Source of the DNA: Streptomyces uncialis | GTDB taxonomy: Bacteria; Actinomycetota; Actinomycetes; Streptomycetales; Streptomycetaceae | NCBI RefSeq assembly: GCF_036250755.1 | Contig: NZ_CP109583.1 | Location: 6,239,501 to 6,303,500, forward strand | DNA length: 64,000 nt | Direction of reading: 5' to 3' | In this document: one piece after another, positions 1 to 8,410 of the stretch | Layout: each line of letters begins with the position of its first letter | How positions within the stretch are numbered: position 1 is the stretch's first letter | Made by a program: the position numbers and the translations under genes | The notes under the pieces: model-generated | Database searches by the model: none | Seen by the model: only the letters and a program-made list of their open reading frames with translations | Told to the model about the DNA's origin: nothing

Positions 1-2891
1 TCGCCGTCGCCGGAACCCTGGGCATTGCCGGAACCACCGGAACCACCGGAACCGTCGCCGCCCTCGCCGGAACCCCCGGAACCCCCGGAACCCCCGGAAT
101 CGCCGGAACCCCCGGAATCGCCGGAACCCCCGGAATCGCCGGAACCCCCGGAATCGCCGGAACCCCCGGAATCGCCGGAACCCCCGGAATCGCCGGAGCC
201 CGCGGAACCGTCGCCGCCCCCGCCGGTCAGGACCGAGGGCGGGAACGCCCCGACGCCGACCCGCTCCGACAGCCGCGCGTACGCCTTCGCGTCGACCACG
301 GCCAGCGGCACCCGCAGGTCAGGACCGGTCGCGCCGGCCCCGTCCGCCCCGTCGGCCGTGCCCGAGGACGACGTACCGGACGCGGACCCCGAAGCGGACG
401 CGGACCTCGAAGCGGACCCGGACCCCGAAGCGGACCCGGACCCGGAAGCGGACCCGGACCCGGAAGCCGTGTCGGTGTCCGTCGTGGGGTCGCCGCCCAG
501 GCCCTCCGCCATGGCGGTGTAGTCGACGGCCGCCTCGGTGACGCCGTCCACCCCGTCCACCGAGGCGACCCGCTTCGCCGCACCCGCGTCGAGCAGGTAC
601 CGCGCGTCGACGCGGGCGTCCGCGCCCGTGGCGAGGAGGGCGGCCCGCTCCCGGGTGTCCGCGACCCCGGCCAGTACCGAACCGCCGAACGCCGCCGTGG
701 TCAGGGCGGTCAGCAGGGCCAGCAGCGGCAGCACCGCCGAGGCCGAGCCGCGGGCCGCGCGGGCCAGCGCCAGCTTCCCGGTCAGTCCGCGCAGGCGGCC
801 GACCGGGCGGGCCAGCGCCCGCAGCGGCAGCGGATGCAGCCGGACGAGCAGCAGCGCGGCGATCACCCCGACCAGCACCGGGGCCAGGGCCACCAGGCCC
901 TCGCCGCCGGAGGTGCCCCGGCGGCGGAGCGCCACGACGGCGCTCACGGCCACCGCCAGCGCGGTCAGTTCGGCGACCGTACGGTGCCGTGAGGGGCGGG
1001 CGCTCGTCAGATCCTCCCGGTCCTGGGAGACCCGTACGGGCCGGTGCGTGGCCATCGCGCGCACCGGCAGTGCCACGCAGGCCACGAGGGTCACCGCACC
1101 CGCGGCACCCGCCGCGACCCATGGGCGCCCCTCCCCCACGAGGAGCAGTGCCGTCAGGAAGCCCAGTGCCCCGGCGGGCACGGCCACGACGGCCGTCTCC
1201 GCGAACAGCCGTCCGCCGAGCGCGCGCAGCGAAGCGCCCCGCGCCCGCAGCACGGTGAACTCGGCGTGCCGGCGGCCCGCCGCGAGTCCGCCGGACATCA
1301 GCAGCACCACCAGCGCGACGGTGGCCGTGCCGGTCGCGGCGACCGTGATCAGCGGGGTGATGCCGGCACTCAGCTTCTGGTGCGCGATGAGGACGTCGTC
1401 CAGCTCGGTGCGCGCGGCGGTGTTGACGTCGGTGACCCGGCGGACCTCCAGCAGCCCGCCGCCGTCGACGGTCGCCGTCACCGCGGCCTGGAGCGCGGAC
1501 AGTTCGCCGCCGTCGAGGCTCCCGGTGTCCGGGGCGATGTTCCAGTACCGCTCGGGTTGGCCCGGGATGTCGAGCAGCGCGGGGGCGGCGTCCGGCGGCA
1601 GCAGCAGTCCGGCCAGCCAGTACGTGGGCGGGTCGGGGACGCGGCTCGGGACCCGCACGAGGCTCGGGGTGCGCAGCACGTCATGGGTGGACCAGTAGGC
1701 GCCCCGGGGGTTCTCCGGGGTGACGATGCCGGTGATCCGGATGCCCAGCGGACCGCGCAGCTCACCCGGGATACGGATCAGCGCACCCGTCTTGATGTGC
1801 AGCCGGGCGGCGGTCTCCTCGGTGACGACGGCCTCGACCTCGGGGCTGCGGGACGTGACGGTGCCGTCGGTACGGGGCATCCGGCCCTCGCGGACCCGGG
1901 CGTGCGAGGCGAGGTCCTGCTGGGTGGAGAGCACGAAACGCGGGTGCAGCCCCCGGGGGCGGGGCAGCCACTTCTCCCATGACTCGGGCGGCTCGGAGGT
2001 ACGCACCCCGAACGAGGACTGGTCGCGGTCGGCGGCGATCGGGGCCCGCAGCGCGTCGATCACCCCCTCGTACTCAGCGCGGATCTTGTCCGCGCCGAGG
2101 GCCGCCTCGCGTTCCTCCGGGGAGTGCTCCAGACCGGGCTGGGGGGCGTTGAACTGGATCGTGGTGCGGTGGGGCGTCGTCTCGGCGACGGCCTGGCGCA
2201 GTGCCTTGTCCCGGCTGCTGTCCATGGCGAGCGGGAACGCGGCGGCGAGGGCCGCGGTCAGCAGGACGAGCAGCGCGAGTGCGAAGGCCGTGCCCGGGGC
2301 GCTGCGCAGCCGGGTACGGACCCAGGGCACGGTGTGCCGTCCGACCCGCCGGTCCTCCGCCGCGCCGCCGCCCTCCGGGGGTGGGGGCGCGGGCCGGGAA
2401 GCCCGCCGTTCCCGTGCGGGTTCGTCGGGTTCCTCCGTGGGGCTGTTCGCCGCCTGTTCGTTCACTGTCCGCTCGTCCGTCCGCCGGTCGGTCGACCTCC
2501 GGCTCGCCGTGGGGGTTCGTGGGGTGGGGTGCGTCGCCTGGCCGCCCGATGACGGTGGACGGTCCACGTTGCCGTCGCCGTCCCGGTCCCGGTCCGGGGA
2601 CCCGTCCTGATCGGGGGCCGTCGGCCGGTGGTGTCGGACCGGGTCCGCCGTCCCGTACCGGTCCGGGCCCGGCGCTGGTGGCTCGTGTCGCTCCGGCAGA
2701 TCGTCCCGGCCCAGGTCCCGTTCCCGGTTCTGACCCCGGCCCGAACCTGAACCTGAACCCGAATCCGAACCTGAAGCCGGACCGTCGCCCGAGTCCCTGC
2801 CCGCGCCCGAGCCCGCCCCCGAACCCGGGTCCCGCCCCCGCCCTCGCCCCCGCGGCCCGTCCCGCTCAGGCCCGTCGTCCCGTTCCGTCAT
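1..2891 (-). CDS. FtsX-like ABC transporter permease (C-terminus beyond window)
   Basis: This is a large integral-membrane permease of the FtsX/MacB superfamily; 963 residues are visible and it continues past base 1. Reading from ATG 2891, about 190 hydrophilic residues rich in Gly, Asp, Arg and Ser come first. A first membrane segment follows near residue 200 (FALALLVLLTAALAAAF), then an extracytoplasmic domain, then a membrane block around 1380-640 with the LRARGASLRALGG loop typical of FtsX permeases. The visible end is low complexity: SGSGSAS repeats (480-390) and GDSGGS repeats (204-90). ATG 2891 is preferred because GGGGAGGT lies just upstream and it overlaps the stop of the upstream permease as ATGA; GTG 2465 is an alternative that drops the hydrophilic leader. 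The matching ATPase is not in view. Substrate unknown. Confidence 0.85.
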   Translation of the reverse strand, partial: MTERDDGPERDGPRGRGRGRDPGSGAGSGAGRDSGDGPASGSDSGSGSGSGRGQNRERDLGRDDLPERHEPPAPGPDRYGTADPVRHHRPTAPDQDGSPDRDRDGDGNVDRPPSSGGQATHPTPRTPTASRRSTDRRTDERTVNEQAANSPTEEPDEPARERRASRPAPPPPEGGGAAEDRRVGRHTVPWVRTRLRSAPGTAFALALLVLLTAALAAAFPLAMDSSRDKALRQAVAETTPHRTTIQFNAPQPGLEHSPEEREAALGADKIRAEYEGVIDALRAPIAADRDQSSFGVRTSEPPESWEKWLPRPRGLHPRFVLSTQQDLASHARVREGRMPRTDGTVTSRSPEVEAVVTEETAARLHIKTGALIRIPGELRGPLGIRITGIVTPENPRGAYWSTHDVLRTPSLVRVPSRVPDPPTYWLAGLLLPPDAAPALLDIPGQPERYWNIAPDTGSLDGGELSALQAAVTATVDGGGLLEVRRVTDVNTAARTELDDVLIAHQKLSAGITPLITVAATGTATVALVVLLMSGGLAAGRRHAEFTVLRARGASLRALGGRLFAETAVVAVPAGALGFLTALLLVGEGRPWVAAGAAGAVTLVACVALPVRAMATHRPVRVSQDREDLTSARPSRHRTVAELTALAVAVSAVVALRRRGTSGGEGLVALAPVLVGVIAALLLVRLHPLPLRALARPVGRLRGLTGKLALARAARGSASAVLPLLALLTALTTAAFGGSVLAGVADTRERAALLATGADARVDARYLLDAGAAKRVASVDGVDGVTEAAVDYTAMAEGLGGDPTTDTDTASGSGSASGSGSASGSGSASRSASASGSASGTSSSGTADGADGAGATGPDLRVPLAVVDAKAYARLSERVGVGAFPPSVLTGGGGDGSAGSGDSGGSGDSGGSGDSGGSGDSGGSGDSGGSGDSGGSGGSGGSGEGGDGSGGSGGSGNAQGSGDG
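85..204. repeat. 18-bp tandem repeat inside the permease gene
   Basis: About six copies of an 18-bp unit (CCGGAACCCCCGGAATCG on the plus strand) lie head to tail, with degenerate copies on either side between about 25 and 215. On the coding strand they read as repeated Gly-Asp-Ser-Gly-Gly-Ser. The unit is a multiple of three, so copy-number change keeps the frame. Confidence 0.9.
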
Positions 2892-5800
2892 CGTTCGACG
2901 ACCTCCCCGAGCGCGCTCGCCAGCCGGGTCGGTCCGCGCAGCGGCAGGGCGGCGGTGATCAGCAGCGGGCCGAGCGCGACCAGGGCCAGCAGCAGGGCGA
3001 CCTGGCCGGGCGGCAGTTCCACGAGGACCTGGGGCACGGGCTGGGTGGCGCCGGGGGTGAGGACGATCAGGGGTACCACCGCCCGGGTGAGGACCGTCCC
3101 CAGTGCCACACCGACGAGCAGGGCCACCGTCACGAGGATGCCCTGCTCGGCGGCGACGAGCCGGGCGAGCCGTCGTCTGGGGGTGCCGAGCGCCCGGAGC
3201 ACGGCGAACTCGGCGGCGCGTTCCCGCAGCGCCCCGGCGGTGCTCACCCCGAAGCCCACCGCGGCGAGGGCCGCCGCCGTCAGGGCCACCGCGGTGAGCG
3301 CGGAACCGGGGCCCGCGCCCAGCGGGTCGTCCCGCAGAGCGTCGGCGATCTCGTCGCGCACGATCACCGACGCGGGGTCCGCGTCGGAACGGGACCGCAG
3401 CGCCGAAGCGGCCTCGGCGGACCGGCCGGGACCGGTCGTCAGCCACCACTCGTTGGGCGCGGGACCCGCACCGGTCTTCTGGACGAACATCCGGTTGACG
3501 GCCGCCAGGTCCATCAGCAGCGCACCGCCGTCCCGTTCGGCCACCGAGGAGGCCCCCGCCTCGGTGACGGACCCGTCGATGTCCGTCAGGGCCGCGCTCC
3601 GGGTGTCCGGTGCCGTCGTCGGCAGCGCCCGGACACTGCCGGTGATCCGTACGGGCAGGTTGACGCCGTTCACCGGGACCTCCACCCGGTCACCGGTGCG
3701 CGCGCCCAGGACCTCCAGGAAGCGGTCGGTGGCGATGGCCGTGAACTCGGTCGGTGCGGGCCGGTCCGCGATCAGCCGTACGGTGATCTCGGCGGGCATG
3801 GGGAACCAGCCGTCGGCCTCGACATGGGTCTGACCGGTGGTGTAGGTCATCGCGAGCCCGCCGCCCGGCTTCTTGTCCAGGGGGGTGCCGGCACGCTGCT
3901 CGGGGCCGGACACCGTCTCCTCCCCGGCGGTTTCCTTCGCCCCCAGCCAGTCGGCGCCGAGCGCGATGTCCCGCGGCCCGTCCCGGCCCTCGGCGGCGGT
4001 GGCCCGCAGGCCCTCCAGGGTGAGGGTGTGCTGTTCCTCGCGGCCCACCGGCTGCTGGACACCGACTTCCAGCCCGACCAGCGTGAGCGGCTCGGCGGCC
4101 CGGCCGTCGGACGCCTTGGCGGCGCCCGTGAGGTCCAGGGCGATCCGGTGCCGGTCGCCGTCGGCGGGCAGGTTCCCGCCGGGCAGCCGGTAGGTGACGC
4201 CGTACCGGTCCTCCAGGACCACCGACACCTTGGGCGGGCCGTCGGGCTCGCCGCCCTCGGGCACCTCCCCCGGGCCGGGGACCGACCGCAGCCGCATGTC
4301 CAGGGCCAGTTCGCCGGTGCCCTCGGGGATCGGTGTCCCCTGGGGTCCTGCGCCCGTGTCCCGCTTCAGATCCTTGGTGAGGTTCCCCAGGTCCTCACGT
4401 ATCAGGGTGCTTCCGGCGCCGCGCGCCATGTCGAGCGCGAGGACCGTCGCCTCGCGCCCGCCGGACAGCTGCATCGAGGTGCGCAGCGCGGGCGCCGCCC
4501 CCTCGATCCCCGGGGTGTCCTCGTACCGTCCCGCCTGCCCGAGCTGGGCCGCCCCCGAGGTGAGCACCCGGATCGGGGCCCCCGCCCGGAAGTCCGCCTG
4601 GTCGTCCTGCGAGCGGTCCCACGAGGCGCCCTGACCGATCGCCAGCATGCCCATCGCCACCGACAGGACGAGCAGCAGCACCGGCCCCGCGCCCCGCAGC
4701 GGACGGCGGCTGAACTGCCAGCCCGCGAGGGCCGAGGTCAGTCCCCGCCCGCTTGCCGCCCGGCGTTCCGCGAGCCGGGCGACCGGCGGCAGCAGCCGCA
4801 GGGTGAGCACCGTACCGGCGAGCAGCGCCAGCGCGGGCGCGGTCACCAGCAGCGGGTCGATGCCCAGCCGGCCGGTCCGGTCCCCGCTCAGCGCGCCGGA
4901 ACCGGAGGTCTGCTGGTCGAGCTGCCAGTAGGCGACGCCCGCGACGACCAGCAGCGCCAGGTCCGCCCCGGCCCGCAGCGGACCGGGCAGCGCGCGGGCG
5001 CGCGGCGGCCCCGCGGGGGTCGCCGAACCGAGCGCGGGCAGCGTCACCGCCAGCGCGCAGCCCAGTGCGACGGTCGCCGCGACCAGCCACACCGTGCCCG
5101 ACGCCTCCGCGTCGACGCGCAGCCCGATCCGGGACAGCGCGCCCTGCCCGGTCAGCAGTCCGGTGAGCGGGCCCGCGAGCAGCGGGGCGAGCAGGGCGGC
5201 GGGCACCGCGAGAAGCAGGGCCTCCAGGGCGGCGAGCGAGGCGATCCGGCCGCGCGACGCGCCACGCGCCCGCATCAGCCCGGTCTCCCCGGCGCGTTCG
5301 GAGCTCAGCAGCCGCGCGACCAGCAGCAGGGTGTACCCGGCCAGCAGACAGAGCTGGAGCGCCACGATCAGCAGCGTCGAACGGGACACCAGCATCGCGC
5401 GTTCGGCCCGGTCGAGGACCCCGGGCAGCCCGGTCGACACCTCGTCGCTCCCGGCGAGCGCGGCGGACCCGCGCAGCGCTGCGGTGCCCTCCCGCGCGGC
5501 GTCGCGCAGCGCCCCGATCCGTTCGGTGGTCATCGCGGAGAAGTCCCCGGTCGCCAGCCACGCCGTCTCGCCCCTGCTGACCCGCCCCTCGGCGGTGAGC
5601 ACCGAACGGTCGGTGAGCAGCGGCCCGTACGTCGCGAAGGACACCTTCTGCGCGCCGCGCCCGCGCAGCGGGTCGAGCTGCCAGTACGCGGCGCCGGTGG
5701 CGACGGGCCGGTACACACCGACGATCCGTATCCGCACGGCGGGGCCGTCGCGCCGGTCGCCCAGGGTGAGGGCGGAGTTCCGCGCCCCGGGGCGCACCCC

Positions 5801-6274
5801 CAGCTCGGCGGCGGCCGTCTCCGGCAGGGCGACCTCCACCCGGCCGCGCGCCGAGGGGCGCGGCAGCCGGCCGTCGGTGACCCGGACCTGCGCCGGGTCG
5901 AGGGCGGCGAACTGGGTCAGATACGGGTTCCCGGCGCGGGCCGCGGGCGGCTGGAGGGACCGGGGGAGCGAGTAGGGGCCCGAGCGCACCAGATCGGTCA
6001 CGGTGACGGGAAGCCCGTCGAACGCGGTCCTGGCGGCGTCCCGTACGGCGCTCTCGGCCGTCTTCCGCTCCGGGGTGCCGACCTCCGCCCTGGCGAGCAG
6101 CGCGGTCTCGGCGGTGTCCCGGGTGCGCAGGGAGTGCCGCAGCGCGGCGTCCCCGATGCCCCCGGAGAAGGCCGCCAGCGTGGAGAGGACCGTGGTGGTC
6201 AGCACCACGGCGATCAGCGCGGCGGCGAGCAGCAGGCGGTGCGCACGGACGCGCGCCAGTACGAACCCCGTCAC
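2888..6274 (-). CDS. FtsX-like ABC transporter permease
   Basis: A 1128-residue permease with a first membrane helix at residues 13-36 (LLLAAALIAVVLTTTVLSTL), a long extracytoplasmic domain, a central membrane block (LLIVALQLCLLAGYTLLLVA) carrying the LMRARGASRGRIASLAALEA loop, a second large soluble domain and a C-terminal block of membrane helices with the FAVLRALGTPRRRLARL loop. That duplicated FtsX layout is usual for long actinobacterial permeases working with a separate ATPase. Its stop overlaps the start of the next permease as ATGA, so the two are probably co-translated and may form a heterodimer. The start is ATG 6274. Export of a lipid, peptide or cell-envelope substrate is the family role; the actual substrate cannot be read. 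Confidence 0.88.
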   Translation of the reverse strand: MTGFVLARVRAHRLLLAAALIAVVLTTTVLSTLAAFSGGIGDAALRHSLRTRDTAETALLARAEVGTPERKTAESAVRDAARTAFDGLPVTVTDLVRSGPYSLPRSLQPPAARAGNPYLTQFAALDPAQVRVTDGRLPRPSARGRVEVALPETAAAELGVRPGARNSALTLGDRRDGPAVRIRIVGVYRPVATGAAYWQLDPLRGRGAQKVSFATYGPLLTDRSVLTAEGRVSRGETAWLATGDFSAMTTERIGALRDAAREGTAALRGSAALAGSDEVSTGLPGVLDRAERAMLVSRSTLLIVALQLCLLAGYTLLLVARLLSSERAGETGLMRARGASRGRIASLAALEALLLAVPAALLAPLLAGPLTGLLTGQGALSRIGLRVDAEASGTVWLVAATVALGCALAVTLPALGSATPAGPPRARALPGPLRAGADLALLVVAGVAYWQLDQQTSGSGALSGDRTGRLGIDPLLVTAPALALLAGTVLTLRLLPPVARLAERRAASGRGLTSALAGWQFSRRPLRGAGPVLLLVLSVAMGMLAIGQGASWDRSQDDQADFRAGAPIRVLTSGAAQLGQAGRYEDTPGIEGAAPALRTSMQLSGGREATVLALDMARGAGSTLIREDLGNLTKDLKRDTGAGPQGTPIPEGTGELALDMRLRSVPGPGEVPEGGEPDGPPKVSVVLEDRYGVTYRLPGGNLPADGDRHRIALDLTGAAKASDGRAAEPLTLVGLEVGVQQPVGREEQHTLTLEGLRATAAEGRDGPRDIALGADWLGAKETAGEETVSGPEQRAGTPLDKKPGGGLAMTYTTGQTHVEADGWFPMPAEITVRLIADRPAPTEFTAIATDRFLEVLGARTGDRVEVPVNGVNLPVRITGSVRALPTTAPDTRSAALTDIDGSVTEAGASSVAERDGGALLMDLAAVNRMFVQKTGAGPAPNEWWLTTGPGRSAEAASALRSRSDADPASVIVRDEIADALRDDPLGAGPGSALTAVALTAAALAAVGFGVSTAGALRERAAEFAVLRALGTPRRRLARLVAAEQGILVTVALLVGVALGTVLTRAVVPLIVLTPGATQPVPQVLVELPPGQVALLLALVALGPLLITAALPLRGPTRLASALGEVVER

Positions 6275-6783
6275 TGCTGTTCCGCCCCCGTGTCCCCGTG
6301 CGTCCGCGCCGCGGATGCCTCATTCGTCGCTGTGCGGGCCGTACCGCTGTCGCGCGGTCCGCCGCCGCGGCGCCGGTCGTCGCCCGCGCCTGTCGTGCCG
6401 TCCGTGTCGTACGGGGGCACCGGGACCGGACAGACCGGTGGGCCACGCGTGTTCGACGAAGGTCCCCTGGATGTTTTCAGAGGTTCCCCGGCCGGGGAAA
6501 GGGGATGGACCGGAAAATGACGACCGGAATCCGACTATCGGGAGGTCGGGGACGGTTCCGGCGCCCCGGAGCGTCCGGGAACGGGCATGGCGAAGCCGCC
6601 CCTGGGCACCGGACCGGGGACACCGGGAACCGGCTGCTGAGAACCGGGCCACCGAAACCCGCGACATCGGACAGCGGGGCACCAAGCCACCAGGGCACCA
6701 AGCCACCAGGGCGCCGGACAGCGGGGCGGCGGACAGCGGGGCGGCGGACCCCGGTTCGTCGTCGGAGGAGGGGGAGCCGGGCG
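6275..6783. other. Intergenic region with short tandem repeats
   Basis: This 509-bp stretch lies between the permease start and the end of the haemoglobin gene and should hold the permease promoter. Two tandem repeats sit at about 6678-6750: GGGCACCAAGCCACCA twice, then a unit close to GGACAGCGGGGCGGC twice or more. Reading frames across the region lack family features and look like GC-rich shadows. Confidence 0.6.
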
Positions 6784-7197
6784 TCAGCCCTCAGTGTTGA
6801 TCATGGAAGCGGCGGCGTACGTCATGTACCGCCACAGCTGCTCCTCGTGCTCCTCGGCCAGCCCCAGCTCGTCCACCGCGTCCCGCATGTGCCGCAGCCA
6901 CGCGTCGTGCGCGGCGCGGTCCACCTGGAACGGGGCGTGCCGCATCCGCAGCCGGGGATGCCCGCGGGTGTCGCTGTACGTCCGCGGACCGCCCCAGTAC
7001 TGGATGAGGAACAGCGTGAAACGCTCCTCGGCGGGCCCGAGGTCCTCCTCCGGATACATCGGACGCAGCAGGGGGTCTTCCGCGACCCCCTGGTAGAACC
7101 TGTGCACCAGACGGCGGAAGGTCTCCTCACCACCGACCTGCTCGTAGAAGGTCTGCTCCTGAAGCGTGCCTCGCCGGATCTCGTTCACACCGTCCAT
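6784..7197 (-). CDS. glbO: Group II truncated haemoglobin (trHbO type)
   Basis: A 137-residue haem protein of the 2/2 fold. The spacing of key residues matches group II: Tyr35 (B10, in HRFYQGV), Tyr48 (CD1, in RPMYPEEDL), proximal His87 (F8, in MRHAPF) and Trp100 (G8, in DAWLRHM). Tyr-to-His is 52 and His-to-Trp is 13 residues, as in mycobacterial trHbO. The family binds O2 and peroxide and is linked to oxidative and nitrosative chemistry at the membrane. ATG 7197 is preferred over a longer reading whose extra leader is not family-like. The gene is divergent from the methyltransferase gene, across a 97-bp region that holds an 18-bp palindrome. Confidence 0.93.
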   Translation of the reverse strand: MDGVNEIRRGTLQEQTFYEQVGGEETFRRLVHRFYQGVAEDPLLRPMYPEEDLGPAEERFTLFLIQYWGGPRTYSDTRGHPRLRMRHAPFQVDRAAHDAWLRHMRDAVDELGLAEEHEEQLWRYMTYAAASMINTEG

Positions 7198-7222
7198 GGT
7201 CTCAGACGGGATGACGGAGGAC

Positions 7223-7240
7223 CCGGGTCCTAGGACCCGG
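7223..7240. promoter_or_regulatory. Perfect 18-bp palindrome between divergent genes
   Basis: CCGGGTCCTAGGACCCGG is perfectly self-complementary and lies in the 97-bp space between glbO and the methyltransferase gene. Position and symmetry suit a dimeric repressor or activator acting on both promoters. The regulator is unknown. Confidence 0.45.
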
Positions 7241-7294
7241 ATACGGGGCCCCGGAGCCCTCGCGCAGCCCGCCGCGGCACAGCACAGTGGAGGC

Positions 7295-8299
7295 ATGGCC
7301 CCGCATCCCGCGCCCGACGACCCCGCCGCCCCCGGTGACGACCTGGAACGGATCGCCGCCGAGGCCCGCGCGGGACTGGTCCGCGCGATCGCCGCGAGCG
7401 GCGCCTTCGAGGCCGACCCCGGCTGGCGGACCGCGTTCGAGGAGGTGCCGCGCCATCTCTTCGTGCCCTACTACTGGATCGGCACGGCCGGCGGCCATGA
7501 GCGGCTGTGGCGCGAGGACCCGGACCCGGCCCGGCGGGTGCGCTGGGTACGCGGCGCCTACGCGGACGCCCCGCTCGCGACCCGGCTGCGCGACGGTGAG
7601 CTGCTGTCGTCGTCCAGCCAGCCCTCGCTGATGGCCCGGATGCTGGCCGAACTGCGGGTACGGCCCGACTCCCGGGTCCTGGAGATCGGCGCGGGCACCG
7701 GCTACAACGCGGCGCTCCTCGCCCACCGGGTCACCGACGCCCGGGTCACCACCGTCGACCTCGACACGGAGATCACGGAGTCCGCGCGCACCCATCTGCG
7801 GGCCGCCGGACACACCCCCACAGTCGTCACCGGCGACGGCGCCCGGGGCTGGCCGGGCCGGGCCCCCTTCGACCGGATCATGGCGACCTGCACCCTGCCG
7901 TCCGTACCCCGGGCCTGGCTCGCGCAGTGCGCGCCGGACGCGCTGGTCCTCGCGCCGCTCGCCACGGGACTGATCCGTCTCACCGTGCGCGGCCCCGACC
8001 AGGCCGAGGGCCGCTTCCTGCACACCTCGGCGTACTTCGTGCCGCTGCGTGGCGCGGCCCGCCATCTGCCGGAACCCGGCTACTCGGGCGGGCTCCCGCG
8101 CCGCGCCCTGCACAGCGAACTGTTCCAGTTCCTGCTGGCGCTGACCGCCGGGACCCTGGACCCGCACGACGCCCTCACCCTGTGGCAGCGGGAGGGCCGT
8201 CCGGCCCGGGAACGCTACGGGGTCACCGTCCGCGGCGAGCACTCCTGGGCCTGGCTCGACGACCCCGACGGCCCGTACGCCTGGCCCCTCCCGCACTGA
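7295..8299 (+). CDS. PCMT-like SAM-dependent methyltransferase
   Basis: A 334-residue cytoplasmic methyltransferase resembling protein-L-isoaspartate O-methyltransferase. SAM motif I reads VLEIGAGTGYNAALLA, followed by VTTVDLDTEI for the acidic ribose contact. The upstream LLSSSSQPSLMARML segment corresponds to the PCMT S-Q-P motif that precedes the Rossmann core. The N-terminal WRTAFEEVPRHLFVP is also a family hallmark. It is longer than classic PCMT (about 215 residues) because of a C-terminal extension, as in actinobacterial paralogues that may act on peptides rather than as repair enzymes. ATG 7295 follows GGAGG directly. It converges on the FHA gene, with a strong palindrome between them. 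Confidence 0.82.
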   Translation: MAPHPAPDDPAAPGDDLERIAAEARAGLVRAIAASGAFEADPGWRTAFEEVPRHLFVPYYWIGTAGGHERLWREDPDPARRVRWVRGAYADAPLATRLRDGELLSSSSQPSLMARMLAELRVRPDSRVLEIGAGTGYNAALLAHRVTDARVTTVDLDTEITESARTHLRAAGHTPTVVTGDGARGWPGRAPFDRIMATCTLPSVPRAWLAQCAPDALVLAPLATGLIRLTVRGPDQAEGRFLHTSAYFVPLRGAARHLPEPGYSGGLPRRALHSELFQFLLALTAGTLDPHDALTLWQREGRPARERYGVTVRGEHSWAWLDDPDGPYAWPLPH

Positions 8300-8342
8300 C
8301 CCGGCACCGAACGAACGGGGACGGGAGCGGCGGGGGCATCGA

Positions 8343-8396
8343 CGGGAACGGCTGTCGGGGCACGCGGGATCCCGCGTGCCCCGACAGCCGTTCCCG
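8343..8396. terminator. Bidirectional terminator (54-bp perfect palindrome)
   Basis: Bases 8343-8396 form a perfect inverted repeat with 27-bp arms and no loop, centred on GCGGGATCCCGC. It lies between the convergent methyltransferase and FHA genes, where a shared terminator is expected. Confidence 0.85.
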
Positions 8397-8410
8397 GACG
8401 GAAGAAGAAG

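Noticed and set aside
2201..6520. A 1439-codon plus-strand open frame
   Set aside because: It runs antisense to the two permeases, is Arg/Gly/Gln-rich with no domain, and is the usual shadow of high-GC codon bias.
6298..7233. Plus-strand frame across the glbO promoter and gene
   Set aside because: Antisense to a haemoglobin with all haem-pocket residues; no ribosome site.
8343..8396. The 54-bp palindrome as a phage attachment or IS end
   Set aside because: It lies exactly between two convergent genes, lacks a target duplication or integrase, and fits a bidirectional terminator.
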